From Microbacterium lushaniae (GTDB lineage: Bacteria > Actinomycetota > Actinomycetes > Actinomycetales > Microbacteriaceae): 64,000 nucleotides of DNA. Position 1 is the first letter of the stretch. Every line of letters begins with the position of its first letter. Positions 55,293 through 62,683 of the stretch are shown piece after piece. The translations under genes were made by a program, and so were the position numbers. Location of the stretch: NCBI RefSeq assembly GCF_008727775.1, contig NZ_CP044232.1, positions 434,001 to 498,000 on the forward strand. The letters are read 5' to 3'. The notes below the pieces were generated by a model. The model saw nothing but the letters and a program-made list of their open reading frames with translations. It was not told the DNA's origin and searched no databases.

Positions 55293-56447
55293 ATGTTCCG
55301 TCCCCTACGCCGCTACCAGATCGTCGTCGACGTCGTCGCGGCGGTGCTGTTCGGGCTCGTCGCGCTCCTGGTGGACGTGTCGTTGCTGACCATGGTCAGC
55401 AACGCGCAGCTGCTCGCGGGCGTCGGCGCGGGAGCACTGCTCGCCGTGGCGCTCGCCTTCCGCCGCCTCGCGCCGGGACTGGCCCTCGGCATCGCGTGGG
55501 CGAGCGCGATCGTGCAGATGCTGGCCCTGCTCAACCCCTCTCCCACCAACGTCGCGATCTTCGCCGTGCTGTACGCCACCGCCGCCTACGGCAGCCGCCT
55601 GGTGTACTGGCTGGGCTTCGCGTCGGCGTTCGCCGGCGCGCTCACGATCGCGGTGTACGTGCACGCGATCCTCCCCGGCTGGGCCAACCCCGACCTGCTC
55701 ACGGTGGGCGTCGCCGTGCTCATCGCCGCGACGTTCGCGCTGCTGCTGGCGTGGGTCACCGGCGCCCTCGTCCGCACGGCGCTGGCCGCGCGCGAGGCGC
55801 GGCGGGCGCGGGTGCTCGCGGAGGCCGGCGCGGTGGCGGAGCAGGAGCGCGTGCGCATCGCGCGAGACATGCACGACGTCGTCGCCCACTCGCTCGCGGT
55901 CGTCATCGCCCAGGCCGACGGCGCCCGCTACGCCGCCGCATCCGACCCGGCCGCAGCCGCCACGGCGCTGGGCACGATCGCCACGACGGCCAGGGCCGCG
56001 CTCTCGGACGTGCGCCTCCTGCTCACGCAGCTGCGGCACAGCCAGGGCGAGGGGCCCCAGCCCACGCTCGCCGACGTCGAGGCGCTGTACGGGCAGGTGC
56101 GGGCCTCCGGCGTCGACCTCGCCGTCGACGTCGACCCGGCACCGCGGTGGGAACCGTCCGCCGCGGTGCAGCTGGCGGTGTACCGCATCCTGCAGGAGGC
56201 CCTCACCAACGCCCTCCGTCACGGGGCGAAGGGGCGGGTGTCGGTGCACCTGGCGTGGCACCCTGACCGCGTGGAGCTGACCGTGCGCAATCCACTGCCC
56301 GCCGCCCCGGCCCCGCCCGCGGCAGGCGGGCACGGGCTCATCGGCATGCGCGAACGCGCGCAGCTGGCGGGTGGGATGCTGGAAGCCCGGCCCGACGGCG
56401 GCCACTTCGCCGTGACCGCACGGCTCCCGATCGAAGAGGCGGCATGA
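55293..56447 (+). CDS. DesK/LiaS-type sensor histidine kinase
   Basis: Membrane kinase of 384 residues: about five TM helices in the first 160 residues, a short coiled linker (AREARRARVLAEAGAVAEQE), the HisKA_3 helix with His194 in IARDMHDVVAHSLAVV, and the ATPase domain with LQEALTNALRHGAKG and GGHGLIGMRERAQLAGG. No extracellular sensor domain is present, as in envelope-stress kinases. The stop overlaps the response-regulator start (ATGA), so they are a pair; the ABC exporter genes 80 bp further on are the likely target. Confidence 0.93.
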   Translation: MFRPLRRYQIVVDVVAAVLFGLVALLVDVSLLTMVSNAQLLAGVGAGALLAVALAFRRLAPGLALGIAWASAIVQMLALLNPSPTNVAIFAVLYATAAYGSRLVYWLGFASAFAGALTIAVYVHAILPGWANPDLLTVGVAVLIAATFALLLAWVTGALVRTALAAREARRARVLAEAGAVAEQERVRIARDMHDVVAHSLAVVIAQADGARYAAASDPAAAATALGTIATTARAALSDVRLLLTQLRHSQGEGPQPTLADVEALYGQVRASGVDLAVDVDPAPRWEPSAAVQLAVYRILQEALTNALRHGAKGRVSVHLAWHPDRVELTVRNPLPAAPAPPAAGGHGLIGMRERAQLAGGMLEARPDGGHFAVTARLPIEEAA

Positions 56448-57088
56448 CCGATCCCATCCGCGTCGTCCTGGTGGACGACCAGTCACTGTTCCGCGCCGGC
56501 ATCCGCATGGTGGTGGACTCCCAGCCCGACCTGTCGGTCGTGGGTGAGGCCGGCGACGGCAAGGAGGCGCTCGCCGTCGTCGCCCGGGTGCAGCCGGACG
56601 TCGTGCTGATGGACATCCGCATGCCGGTGATGGACGGCCTCGCCGCCACGGCCGAGCTGCTGGCCCGCCCCGACCCGCCGCGCGTCGTCATGCTCACCAC
56701 GTTCGACCTGGACGAGGCCGCCGCCCGCGCCATCCGGCAGGGGGCGAGCGGCTTCCTCCTCAAAGACGCCGATCCGGAATTCCTCCTGGCCGCCATCCGC
56801 ACGGTGCACGCCGGCTCCGCCGTGATCGCCGCGGCCGCCACGCGCGAGCTGTTCGCCGCGGCCGGTCCCGAGACCCGGCCCGTGCCGGCGTCGTTCCAGA
56901 CGCTCACCGACCGCGAGCGGGAGGTGTTCGCCCTCGCCGCGCGAGGCCTCAGCAACGCCGAGATCGCCGCCCGCGAGTTCCTCTCCGAGGCCACCGTGAA
57001 GACGCACATCAGCCGCATCCTCACCAAGCTGGCGCTCCGCGACCGCGTGCAGCTGGTCGTGTTCGCGTACGACCACGGCCTGAACTGA
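56444..57088 (+). CDS. NarL/LuxR-type response regulator
   Basis: Response regulator of 214 residues. The receiver has VVLVDDQSLFRAGIRMVVDS, phosphoacceptor Asp57 in VVLMDIRMPVMDG, and FLLKDADPEFLL with the conserved Lys. The LuxR domain is LTDREREVFALAARGLSNAE, with SEATVKTHISRILTKLALRD for DNA contact. It follows its kinase by overlap. In actinobacteria and Firmicutes this type of pair often drives the adjacent ABC exporter in response to peptide antibiotics; here that is inference from position. Confidence 0.94.
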   Translation: MTDPIRVVLVDDQSLFRAGIRMVVDSQPDLSVVGEAGDGKEALAVVARVQPDVVLMDIRMPVMDGLAATAELLARPDPPRVVMLTTFDLDEAAARAIRQGASGFLLKDADPEFLLAAIRTVHAGSAVIAAAATRELFAAAGPETRPVPASFQTLTDREREVFALAARGLSNAEIAAREFLSEATVKTHISRILTKLALRDRVQLVVFAYDHGLN

Positions 57089-57158
57089 CCCGCCGGGTCA
57101 TCCTTCCGATGTAGGCGGATGCGCCGCAGGGCCGACGCGCCCGGGGCCCGCGCGTCCG

Positions 57159-57164
57159 TAGCGT
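57159..57164 (+). promoter_or_regulatory. -10 box of the ABC exporter operon
   Basis: TAGCGT ends 6 bases before the ATG at 57171. Confidence 0.5.
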
Positions 57165-57170
57165 CGAGGC

Positions 57171-57938
57171 ATGCAGATCTCATCCACCGATCTGGGCCTG
57201 GCGGCCCGGGTGCAGCACCTCACCAAGACCTTCGGCGACGGAGAGAGCGCCGTCCGGGCCCTCGGCGGCGTCTCGGTGGGGATCCGGCGCGGCCAGTTCA
57301 CCGCGATCATGGGCCCCTCCGGATCGGGCAAGTCGACCCTCATGCACGTCATGGCGGGCCTGGATGCGCCGACCTCGGGCCGTGCGTGGATCGGCGACAC
57401 CGAGATCACCGGGCTCGGCGACCTGGAGCTGACGATCCTGCGCCGTCGCCGCGTCGGGTTCGTCTTCCAGGCGTTCAACCTCGTGCCCACCCTCGACGCG
57501 ATCGGCAACATCCTGCTGCCGTTCGACCTCGACGGCCGGCGCCCCACCGCGCTGGAGCGGGCGCGGGTGGACGGCCTCATCGACACCCTGGGCCTCGCGC
57601 CGCGCCTGCACCACCGCCCCCACGAGCTCTCCGGCGGCCAGCAGCAGCGGGTCGCGATCGCGCGGGCCCTGGCGACCGCGCCCGACCTCGTCTTCGCCGA
57701 CGAGCCGACCGGCAACCTCGACTCGCGCTCGGGCCGCGAGGTGCTCCAGCTGCTCGCGGCCGCCAGCCGCACGCACGGGCAGTCGATCGCCATGGTCACC
57801 CACGACCCGGTCGCCGCCTCCTACGCCGACCGCGTCCTGTTCCTCGGTGACGGCCGGATCGTCGCCGACAAGCCGCCGCAGACCGCCGAGCAGATCTCCG
57901 CGCACATGCTCGCCGCCGACGCGGGCGTGCCGGCATGA
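57171..57938 (+). CDS. ABC exporter ATP-binding protein, MacB/LolD type
   Basis: ATPase of 255 residues. Walker A is GPSGSGKST (residues 48-56), Q-loop FVFQAFNLVPTLDAI, signature ELSGGQQQRVAIARAL, Walker B LVFADEPTGNLDSRSG and the switch His in MVTHDPVAA. The FNLVPTLDA motif and gene order are typical of MacB-type systems that expel peptides or act in envelope-stress defence. It overlaps the permease gene by ATGA. The nearby two-component pair may induce it. Confidence 0.95.
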   Translation: MQISSTDLGLAARVQHLTKTFGDGESAVRALGGVSVGIRRGQFTAIMGPSGSGKSTLMHVMAGLDAPTSGRAWIGDTEITGLGDLELTILRRRRVGFVFQAFNLVPTLDAIGNILLPFDLDGRRPTALERARVDGLIDTLGLAPRLHHRPHELSGGQQQRVAIARALATAPDLVFADEPTGNLDSRSGREVLQLLAAASRTHGQSIAMVTHDPVAASYADRVLFLGDGRIVADKPPQTAEQISAHMLAADAGVPA

Positions 57939-59394
57939 GCGCCGTCGCGGAGGAGCTGCGGATGCGCCGCCCCGCCGGCGCGCGCATCGCCTGGCTGCGC
58001 GAACGCGGCATGGGAGCCAGCATCCTCGTCGCCGCCCTCTCCAGTGCGTTCGGAGTCGTGCTGCTGGCGACCACCACGTTCCTCGGCGCGGTTCTCAGCT
58101 CCGACCCCTACCTCGCCGGAAGCGGGACGCTCGAGGTGGTGATCCTCATCCTCGCGGTGCTGCTGCTGGGCGTCGCCGTGTACGTCGCGGCGATCGTGAC
58201 GGCCAACACGTTCGCCACCGTCGTGGCGGGGCGCACGCGGCGCATCGCCCTGCTGCGCCTCATCGGCGCCTCGGCGCGCTCGCAGCGCGCGGAGATCGCC
58301 CGGCAGGGGCTCGGGGTGGGGGCCATCGGCGCGTTCGCGGGCCTGCTGGCGGGCAGCGTGCTGTCGCTCGCGGGCGCAGCGCTCACCGCCCGGCTGCTGG
58401 GGCTCCCCGCCGACGTCGACGACGGCATCATCCAGCCGGCGCTGGTGGCGCCGGCGGTGGCGGTGACGCTCACGACGTGGGCGGCCGCGTGGGCGGGATC
58501 GCGTCGCGTGCTGGCGGTCACGCCCCTCCAGGCGCTGGGGGGCGCGGTGGAGGCCTCGCACGAGGCGGTTGCGCAGCGGACGGGCCGCAACCGCACGGCG
58601 CTCGCGCTGCTGCTGGCCGGTGCCGCACTCCTCGTGCTCGGCATCCTCACCGGGCTCGTCACCCCGCTGGGCGTCGTGGTGGCGTTCTTCGGCGGCATCC
58701 TCTCGTTCACCGGTCTCGCCCTCGGCGCGACGCTCGTCATGCCCCCGTGCTGCGGCTCGTGGGCCGCGCGTTCGGGCGGTCGGCGACGGCCCGGCTCGCC
58801 GCCGAGAACGCCCTCCGCTACCCCGAGCGCTCCTCGCGCATGGCGATCGGGGTCGTCATGGGCGTGACGCTCGTGGTCATGTTCGCCGTCGCACTGGAGT
58901 CGGTCAAGACCATGATCCGCACCTCCGGCGGCGGGACGCTGGAGCCGGAGTTCGAAGCCCTCATCGACACGTTCTCCGCCGTCATGATGGCCCTGGTCGG
59001 CGTCAGCGCCGTCATCGCCGCGGTCGGGCTGGTGAACCTCCTCACGATCGGCGTCGTCCAGCGCCGGCGCGAACTGGGCCTGCTGCGCGCCCTCGGCGTC
59101 TCCAGCGGTCAGGTGCGGGGGATGGTGCTGCGGGAGGCCGCACACATCACGATCGCCGCGCTGGCGACAGGTCTCGTGCTGGGGGTGCTGTACGGCTGGG
59201 CCGGTGCGCAGTCGCTCCTGGGCTCCATCGCGATGCCGCCGGCGTGGTCTTCCCCCACGTTCGTGTGGCCCTCCGTCCCGCTCGTGCCGGTGCTGGTGGT
59301 GGTCGCGGCCACCGCCGTGCTCACGCTCGTCGCCGCCGCCGTGCCCACCCGGCTCGCGACCCGGGTGACCCCCGTGCAGGCCCTCGCCGAGTAG
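57935..59394 (+). pseudogene. FtsX-like ABC permease, disrupted by a frameshift
   Basis: The reading frame codes for a MacB/FtsX-type permease with four main TM helices but is broken near 58747. Upstream, the frame from ATG 57935 runs through two TM regions and the linker up to ATLVMP; it then turns into an unrelated Arg/Pro-rich tail ending at 58867. From 58747 the next frame continues the family sequence (VLRLVGRAFGRSATARLAAENALRYP, then RMAIGVVMGVTLVVMFAVAL and the final FtsX block to TPVQALAE). Adding one G after CCCCCG would restore a 486-residue protein. It may be a true loss-of-function mutation or a base-calling error. Confidence 0.85.
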
Positions 59395-59401
59395 CCCGCC
59401 C

Positions 59402-59907
59402 TCAGCGGGCCATCCGCACCTCGTGCAGGATCGCCCCCACCGGGCGTCCTGGCGCAGGGCGCCGTCGAAAGCGAAGCCGTGCTTGGCGTAGAACGCCTGC
59501 GCGCGCGGGTTGTCCTCGAGCACCCACAGCGTCGCGGGCCGGTCGCCCAGGGCCGCCTCCAGCAGGGCGGAGCCGGTGCCCGAGCCGTAGTGCGCGGCGC
59601 GCAGGTAGATCGCGTACAGCTCGAGATCCTCCCGCCGCCGGTCGGGGTCGCGGCACGGACCCGACGTGGCGAATCCGATGATCTCCTCGTTCAGCGCCGC
59701 GACCCACGACCGCCCCGTCGGCTCACCGGACGCGTGATGGCCGGCGAGGATCTCGCCCCACCGCTCGGTGTAGCGGGCGATGTCCATGCGCTCGAGGAGC
59801 GACGCGGGGATGCGGCCGGTGTACGCCTCGCGCCACGACTCCACGTGCACGCGCGCGATGCCGGCCTCGTCGCCGGGGCGGGCAGGGCGAATGATCGCCG
59901 CCGTCAT
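59402..59907 (-). pseudogene. GNAT-family N-acetyltransferase with probable C-terminal frameshift
   Basis: Acetyltransferase gene of about 168 codons. The N-terminal part from ATG 59907 reads IIRPARPGDEAGIARVHVESWREAY, then AIYLRAAHYGSGTGSALLEAAL (acetyl-CoA-binding loop) and LWVLEDNPRAQAFYAKHGFAFDG, standard for GNAT enzymes. Near 59440 the frame leaves the family sequence; the neighbouring frame supplies VGAILHEVRMAR and a stop at 59402, the expected C-terminus. One missing G would explain it. Otherwise the protein would run on for hundreds of residues antisense to the permease gene. It overlaps the upstream gene by ATGA. Confidence 0.7.
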
Positions 59908-60422
59908 CCGCCGTCCTCGGGTGCGCCGGCTGGAGCCTCGGGGTCGTGCGCCCACGTCGGGGCCAGCGCCCGGATGCGGGCGGCGCGCCACTGCCACGCC
60001 GACCACAGCACGGGCCACAGCAGCGGTGCGGTGGGGCCGCCGATGACGAGACGGTCGCGCCACAGGGTGCGGGCCGGGTCGCCAGGTGCGGGGGAGATCG
60101 CCATCTGGTGATCCCACACGTCCAGGCTCGACAGCGGGCCGGTCAGGGGGATGCCGCTGTCGCGGAACACCCGCACGGGGCCGTGTGCATCGGAGGTCGT
60201 GCGCTCGCTCACGGAGATCAGCTGGCGGCCCATCGGCACGGCGCCGCCGAGGGTGAGCTGCACGGGCAGGTCGCTGCCCGCCTCCCACGCGGTGGGGGGC
60301 GTCGCGAGCGGCTGCATGGCCAGGAGGGGTCCGTACAGCTCGGCGACCGCCCGCGGGGAGTGCAGGGCGCGCCAGGCGGCATCGGCGTCGCAGTCGATCA
60401 CGAGCTTCAGCAGGATGCGCAT
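59904..60422 (-). CDS. SRPBCC-like hypothetical protein
   Basis: Protein of 172 residues. The opening RILLKLVIDCDADAAWRALH SPRAVAELYG-type stretch (residues 2-31) and the alternating beta pattern that follows fit the START/SRPBCC fold, which binds hydrophobic ligands. The C-terminal part has WDHQMAISPAPGDPARTLWRD and a Trp-rich helix (PVLWSAWQWRAARIRALAP). The start follows AAGGATGAGG, a good ribosome-binding site. It is coupled to the GNAT gene. Ligand and role are unknown. Confidence 0.7.
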   Translation of the reverse strand: MRILLKLVIDCDADAAWRALHSPRAVAELYGPLLAMQPLATPPTAWEAGSDLPVQLTLGGAVPMGRQLISVSERTTSDAHGPVRVFRDSGIPLTGPLSSLDVWDHQMAISPAPGDPARTLWRDRLVIGGPTAPLLWPVLWSAWQWRAARIRALAPTWAHDPEAPAGAPEDGG

Positions 60423-60486
60423 GCCTCATCCTTGCTCGGGCGCGGCCGTTTCGCGAGCGGGCCGCCGGCTCCGCGCGCGCCGCGGA

Positions 60487-60975
60487 TCACCGCGGGGTCT
60501 GGGCCGCGAGCCGCGTGGCGGGGGTGATCTCCCGGCGCGACCACGTGAAGGCGTTGCGCGGATCGAACCGCGGGGCGCACTTGGCGCACGAGGTCGGACG
60601 CGTCGCACGGCGATGCCGGTACGCGACGTGCCCCGCGGGGCACACCCCCACCCACGGCGCCAGCTCGGTCGCGGTCTCGCCCGCGTGGGTCGTGCCGCCG
60701 GTGTATCCGAGGTCGCGGGCCACGCGCTTCCACTGCGGGCCATGGCCGGCGGTGGGACCGGCGACGGCATGCGCCACCTCGTGCAGCAGCGTCTGGTGGT
60801 TCGTGTCGTCGTCGTAGCGGGCGGCGAGATACCGCGACACACTGATCCGCCGCCGCGTGTAGTCGCACAGGCCCGCACGGCGCTTGGCGTTGTCGAACCC
60901 GAACGACCACGTGGCATCCAGGTGGAGGGCGATCAGCGCCTCCGCCCACGTGCGCACCCGCTGCAGATCCGACAT
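60487..60975 (-). CDS. SprT-like zinc metalloprotease family protein
   Basis: Protein of 162 residues. The zinc-binding HEVAH sits at residues 65-69 (TLLHEVAHAVAG), preceded by the SprT-type segment LCDYTRRRISVSRYLAARY and followed by a Cys-containing region with CPAGHVAYRHRRATRPTSCAKC that may bind a second zinc. Eukaryotic relatives (Spartan) degrade DNA-protein crosslinks; the bacterial role is undetermined. TACGCT ends 8 bases before the ATG. Confidence 0.85.
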   Translation of the reverse strand: MSDLQRVRTWAEALIALHLDATWSFGFDNAKRRAGLCDYTRRRISVSRYLAARYDDDTNHQTLLHEVAHAVAGPTAGHGPQWKRVARDLGYTGGTTHAGETATELAPWVGVCPAGHVAYRHRRATRPTSCAKCAPRFDPRNAFTWSRREITPATRLAAQTPR

Positions 60976-60983
60976 GAGCGACG

Positions 60984-60989
60984 AGCGTA
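60984..60989 (-). promoter_or_regulatory. -10 box of the SprT-like gene
   Basis: On the minus strand TACGCT ends 8 bases before the ATG at 60975. Confidence 0.4.
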
Positions 60990-61006
60990 GAGCAGGCTGC
61001 CGACAG

Positions 61007-61534
61007 TCAGCTGGCGACCGAGGTGCGCGCGCGACGGCGGTCGGCCGCGTCGATGGCCAGCAGCGTGGATTCGAGCTGCTCGTCGGCCGCTCCGGCGTCC
61101 TGACGCAGGAACAGCGCGCGCTTGAAGTCGGTGCGGGCCTCGTCGTAGTCGCCGGCGTCGTACGACACCTTGCCCCGGTGCTGGAGTGCGAAGGCGGCGA
61201 TGCCCGACCACTCGGCACCCTCGGCCTCTTCGGCGCACGTGGTCAGCTCCTGCATGGCCGCCGGCAGCGCACCGCGGGCCTGCAGCACGGTGGCGTGCAG
61301 GATGCGGGCACGCAGCAGGTCTTTGCGGGTGCCGGCCATGCGGGCCACGCGCACCGACTGCTCGGAGATGACCAGGGCCTCGTCCAGGCGCCCGAGCACC
61401 TTCAGCAGCCACACGCGCTCGAGCAGGGCCGGGAGGCTCCGCTGCGGGCCGATCTCGTCCAGGCGCTCCTGGCACTCGCGCAGGTCGACGATTTCACGGA
61501 GCGTGTCCGGGTCGTATCCGCGGATGTAGCTCAT
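61007..61534 (-). CDS. TPR-like helical repeat protein
   Basis: Protein of 175 residues made of paired helices with TPR-like spacing: LLERVWLLKVLGRLDEALVI, LLRARILHATVLQARGALPA and FALQHRGKVSYDAGDYDEAR are successive repeats with the small-residue and Ala/Gly positions of the motif. Such modules mediate protein-protein contact. The ATG at 61534 has AAGGGAG about 7 bases upstream. No partner can be named. Confidence 0.75.
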   Translation of the reverse strand: MSYIRGYDPDTLREIVDLRECQERLDEIGPQRSLPALLERVWLLKVLGRLDEALVISEQSVRVARMAGTRKDLLRARILHATVLQARGALPAAMQELTTCAEEAEGAEWSGIAAFALQHRGKVSYDAGDYDEARTDFKRALFLRQDAGAADEQLESTLLAIDAADRRRARTSVAS

Positions 61535-61631
61535 CGTCGTCTCCCTTCGCGACTTACGTCGTGCGCACCTCCCGGCGCGCTGGATCCAGTCTGTGCCAGC
61601 GCACCGCCGGGCGACGGAAGGCACGCCGGGG

Positions 61632-62498
61632 TCAACGCTCGAACAGCGACGACGTGGGCTTGGGGGAGGGGGTCGCATCGTCGTCGGTGGCGGGCCGGGC
61701 GCCGCGGGCGAACTCGTCGAGCTCGGCGCCGTGGGCGACCTTCGCGGGGTGCGGCCCTGCCGCCATCAGGCGCGGGAGCCACTCCACCGGCAGGGGGGCG
61801 GGGGATGCGGCGATCACGAGATTCCCGAACCGCCGGCCCTTGAGCACCTGCACCTCGGCGAGCACCGCCACATCCGGCAGCACGGCGCGCACCGTCGCGA
61901 CCTGGCGGCGCGCGAACGCGAGCCCGGCACCGTCGGCGACGTTCACCAGCAGCACGCCGTCGGGGGCGAGCAGGCGCGCCGCGTCACGGTAGAACTCCGT
62001 CGTGGTCAGGTGCGCGGGGGTCTGCGCGCCGGCGAACACATCGCTCACGAGCAGATCGACCGCACCCACCATGGCGCCCGGGAGGCGCGCGAGGCCCGCG
62101 CGCGCATCGCCGATGCGCACGCGGATCGACGCTCCCCGCGGCAGCGGCAGCGTCGAGCGGACGAGGTCGACGAGGGGCTGCTCGAGCTCGATCACCTGCT
62201 GTCGCGACCCGGGGCGCGTGGCCGCCACATAGCGCGCGAGGGTCAGCGCGCCGGCGCCCAGGTGCACGGCCGTCAGCGGCTGGCCGGGCAGGCGGAGCCG
62301 GTCGATGACCGCCCCCATGCGGGCAACGTACTCGAAGTGCAGGTGCGTGGGGTCGTCCAGGTCGACGTGCGACTGGGGGGTTCCGTCCACGACGAGCTCG
62401 TAGCCGGTCGTGTACGGGGAGGGCACGACGCGCGCGATCGTCCCGTCGGACAGGCGCGCCGAGGCGAGCTCGGCGGGTTCGACGCGGGCGCGGGCCAT
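61632..62498 (-). CDS. Spermidine synthase-like methyltransferase-fold protein
   Basis: Protein of 288 residues with a Rossmann-like aminopropyltransferase/methyltransferase fold: VHLGAGALTLARYVAATRPG (glycine-rich loop), QQVIELEQPLVDLVRSTLPL (acidic residue for ribose binding), RIGDARAGLARLPG and DLLVSDVFAGAQTPAHLTT. The short N-terminal beta domain matches spermidine-synthase-like proteins. No speD/speA genes are nearby, so the true substrate may not be putrescine. TAGCGT ends 6 bases before the ATG. Confidence 0.85.
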   Translation of the reverse strand: MARARVEPAELASARLSDGTIARVVPSPYTTGYELVVDGTPQSHVDLDDPTHLHFEYVARMGAVIDRLRLPGQPLTAVHLGAGALTLARYVAATRPGSRQQVIELEQPLVDLVRSTLPLPRGASIRVRIGDARAGLARLPGAMVGAVDLLVSDVFAGAQTPAHLTTTEFYRDAARLLAPDGVLLVNVADGAGLAFARRQVATVRAVLPDVAVLAEVQVLKGRRFGNLVIAASPAPLPVEWLPRLMAAGPHPAKVAHGAELDEFARGARPATDDDATPSPKPTSSLFER

Positions 62499-62504
62499 CC
62501 CCCC

Positions 62505-62510
62505 ACGCTA
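62505..62510 (-). promoter_or_regulatory. -10 box of the spermidine synthase-like gene
   Basis: On the minus strand TAGCGT ends 6 bases before the ATG at 62498. Confidence 0.5.
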
Positions 62511-62683
62511 GCCGGGGCAGGCGGCGGCGGCCGCACGGTCGAAACAAGATCGATACACGCCGGCCATGGGTCGGAAGGCCCTGGACGGGTACGGTCGGTA
62601 GATCGGCACAACCGAACGCGCGCGGCACGACGACGTACCGCGCGATCGGTCCGCCATCTCCCCACATGGAAGGTGCACACCAC

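Noticed and set aside
58735-58760. Programmed -1 frameshift in the ABC permease gene
   Set aside because: There is no X XXY YYZ slippery heptamer or evident pseudoknot, and the family is not known to use recoding; a deletion or read error is simpler.
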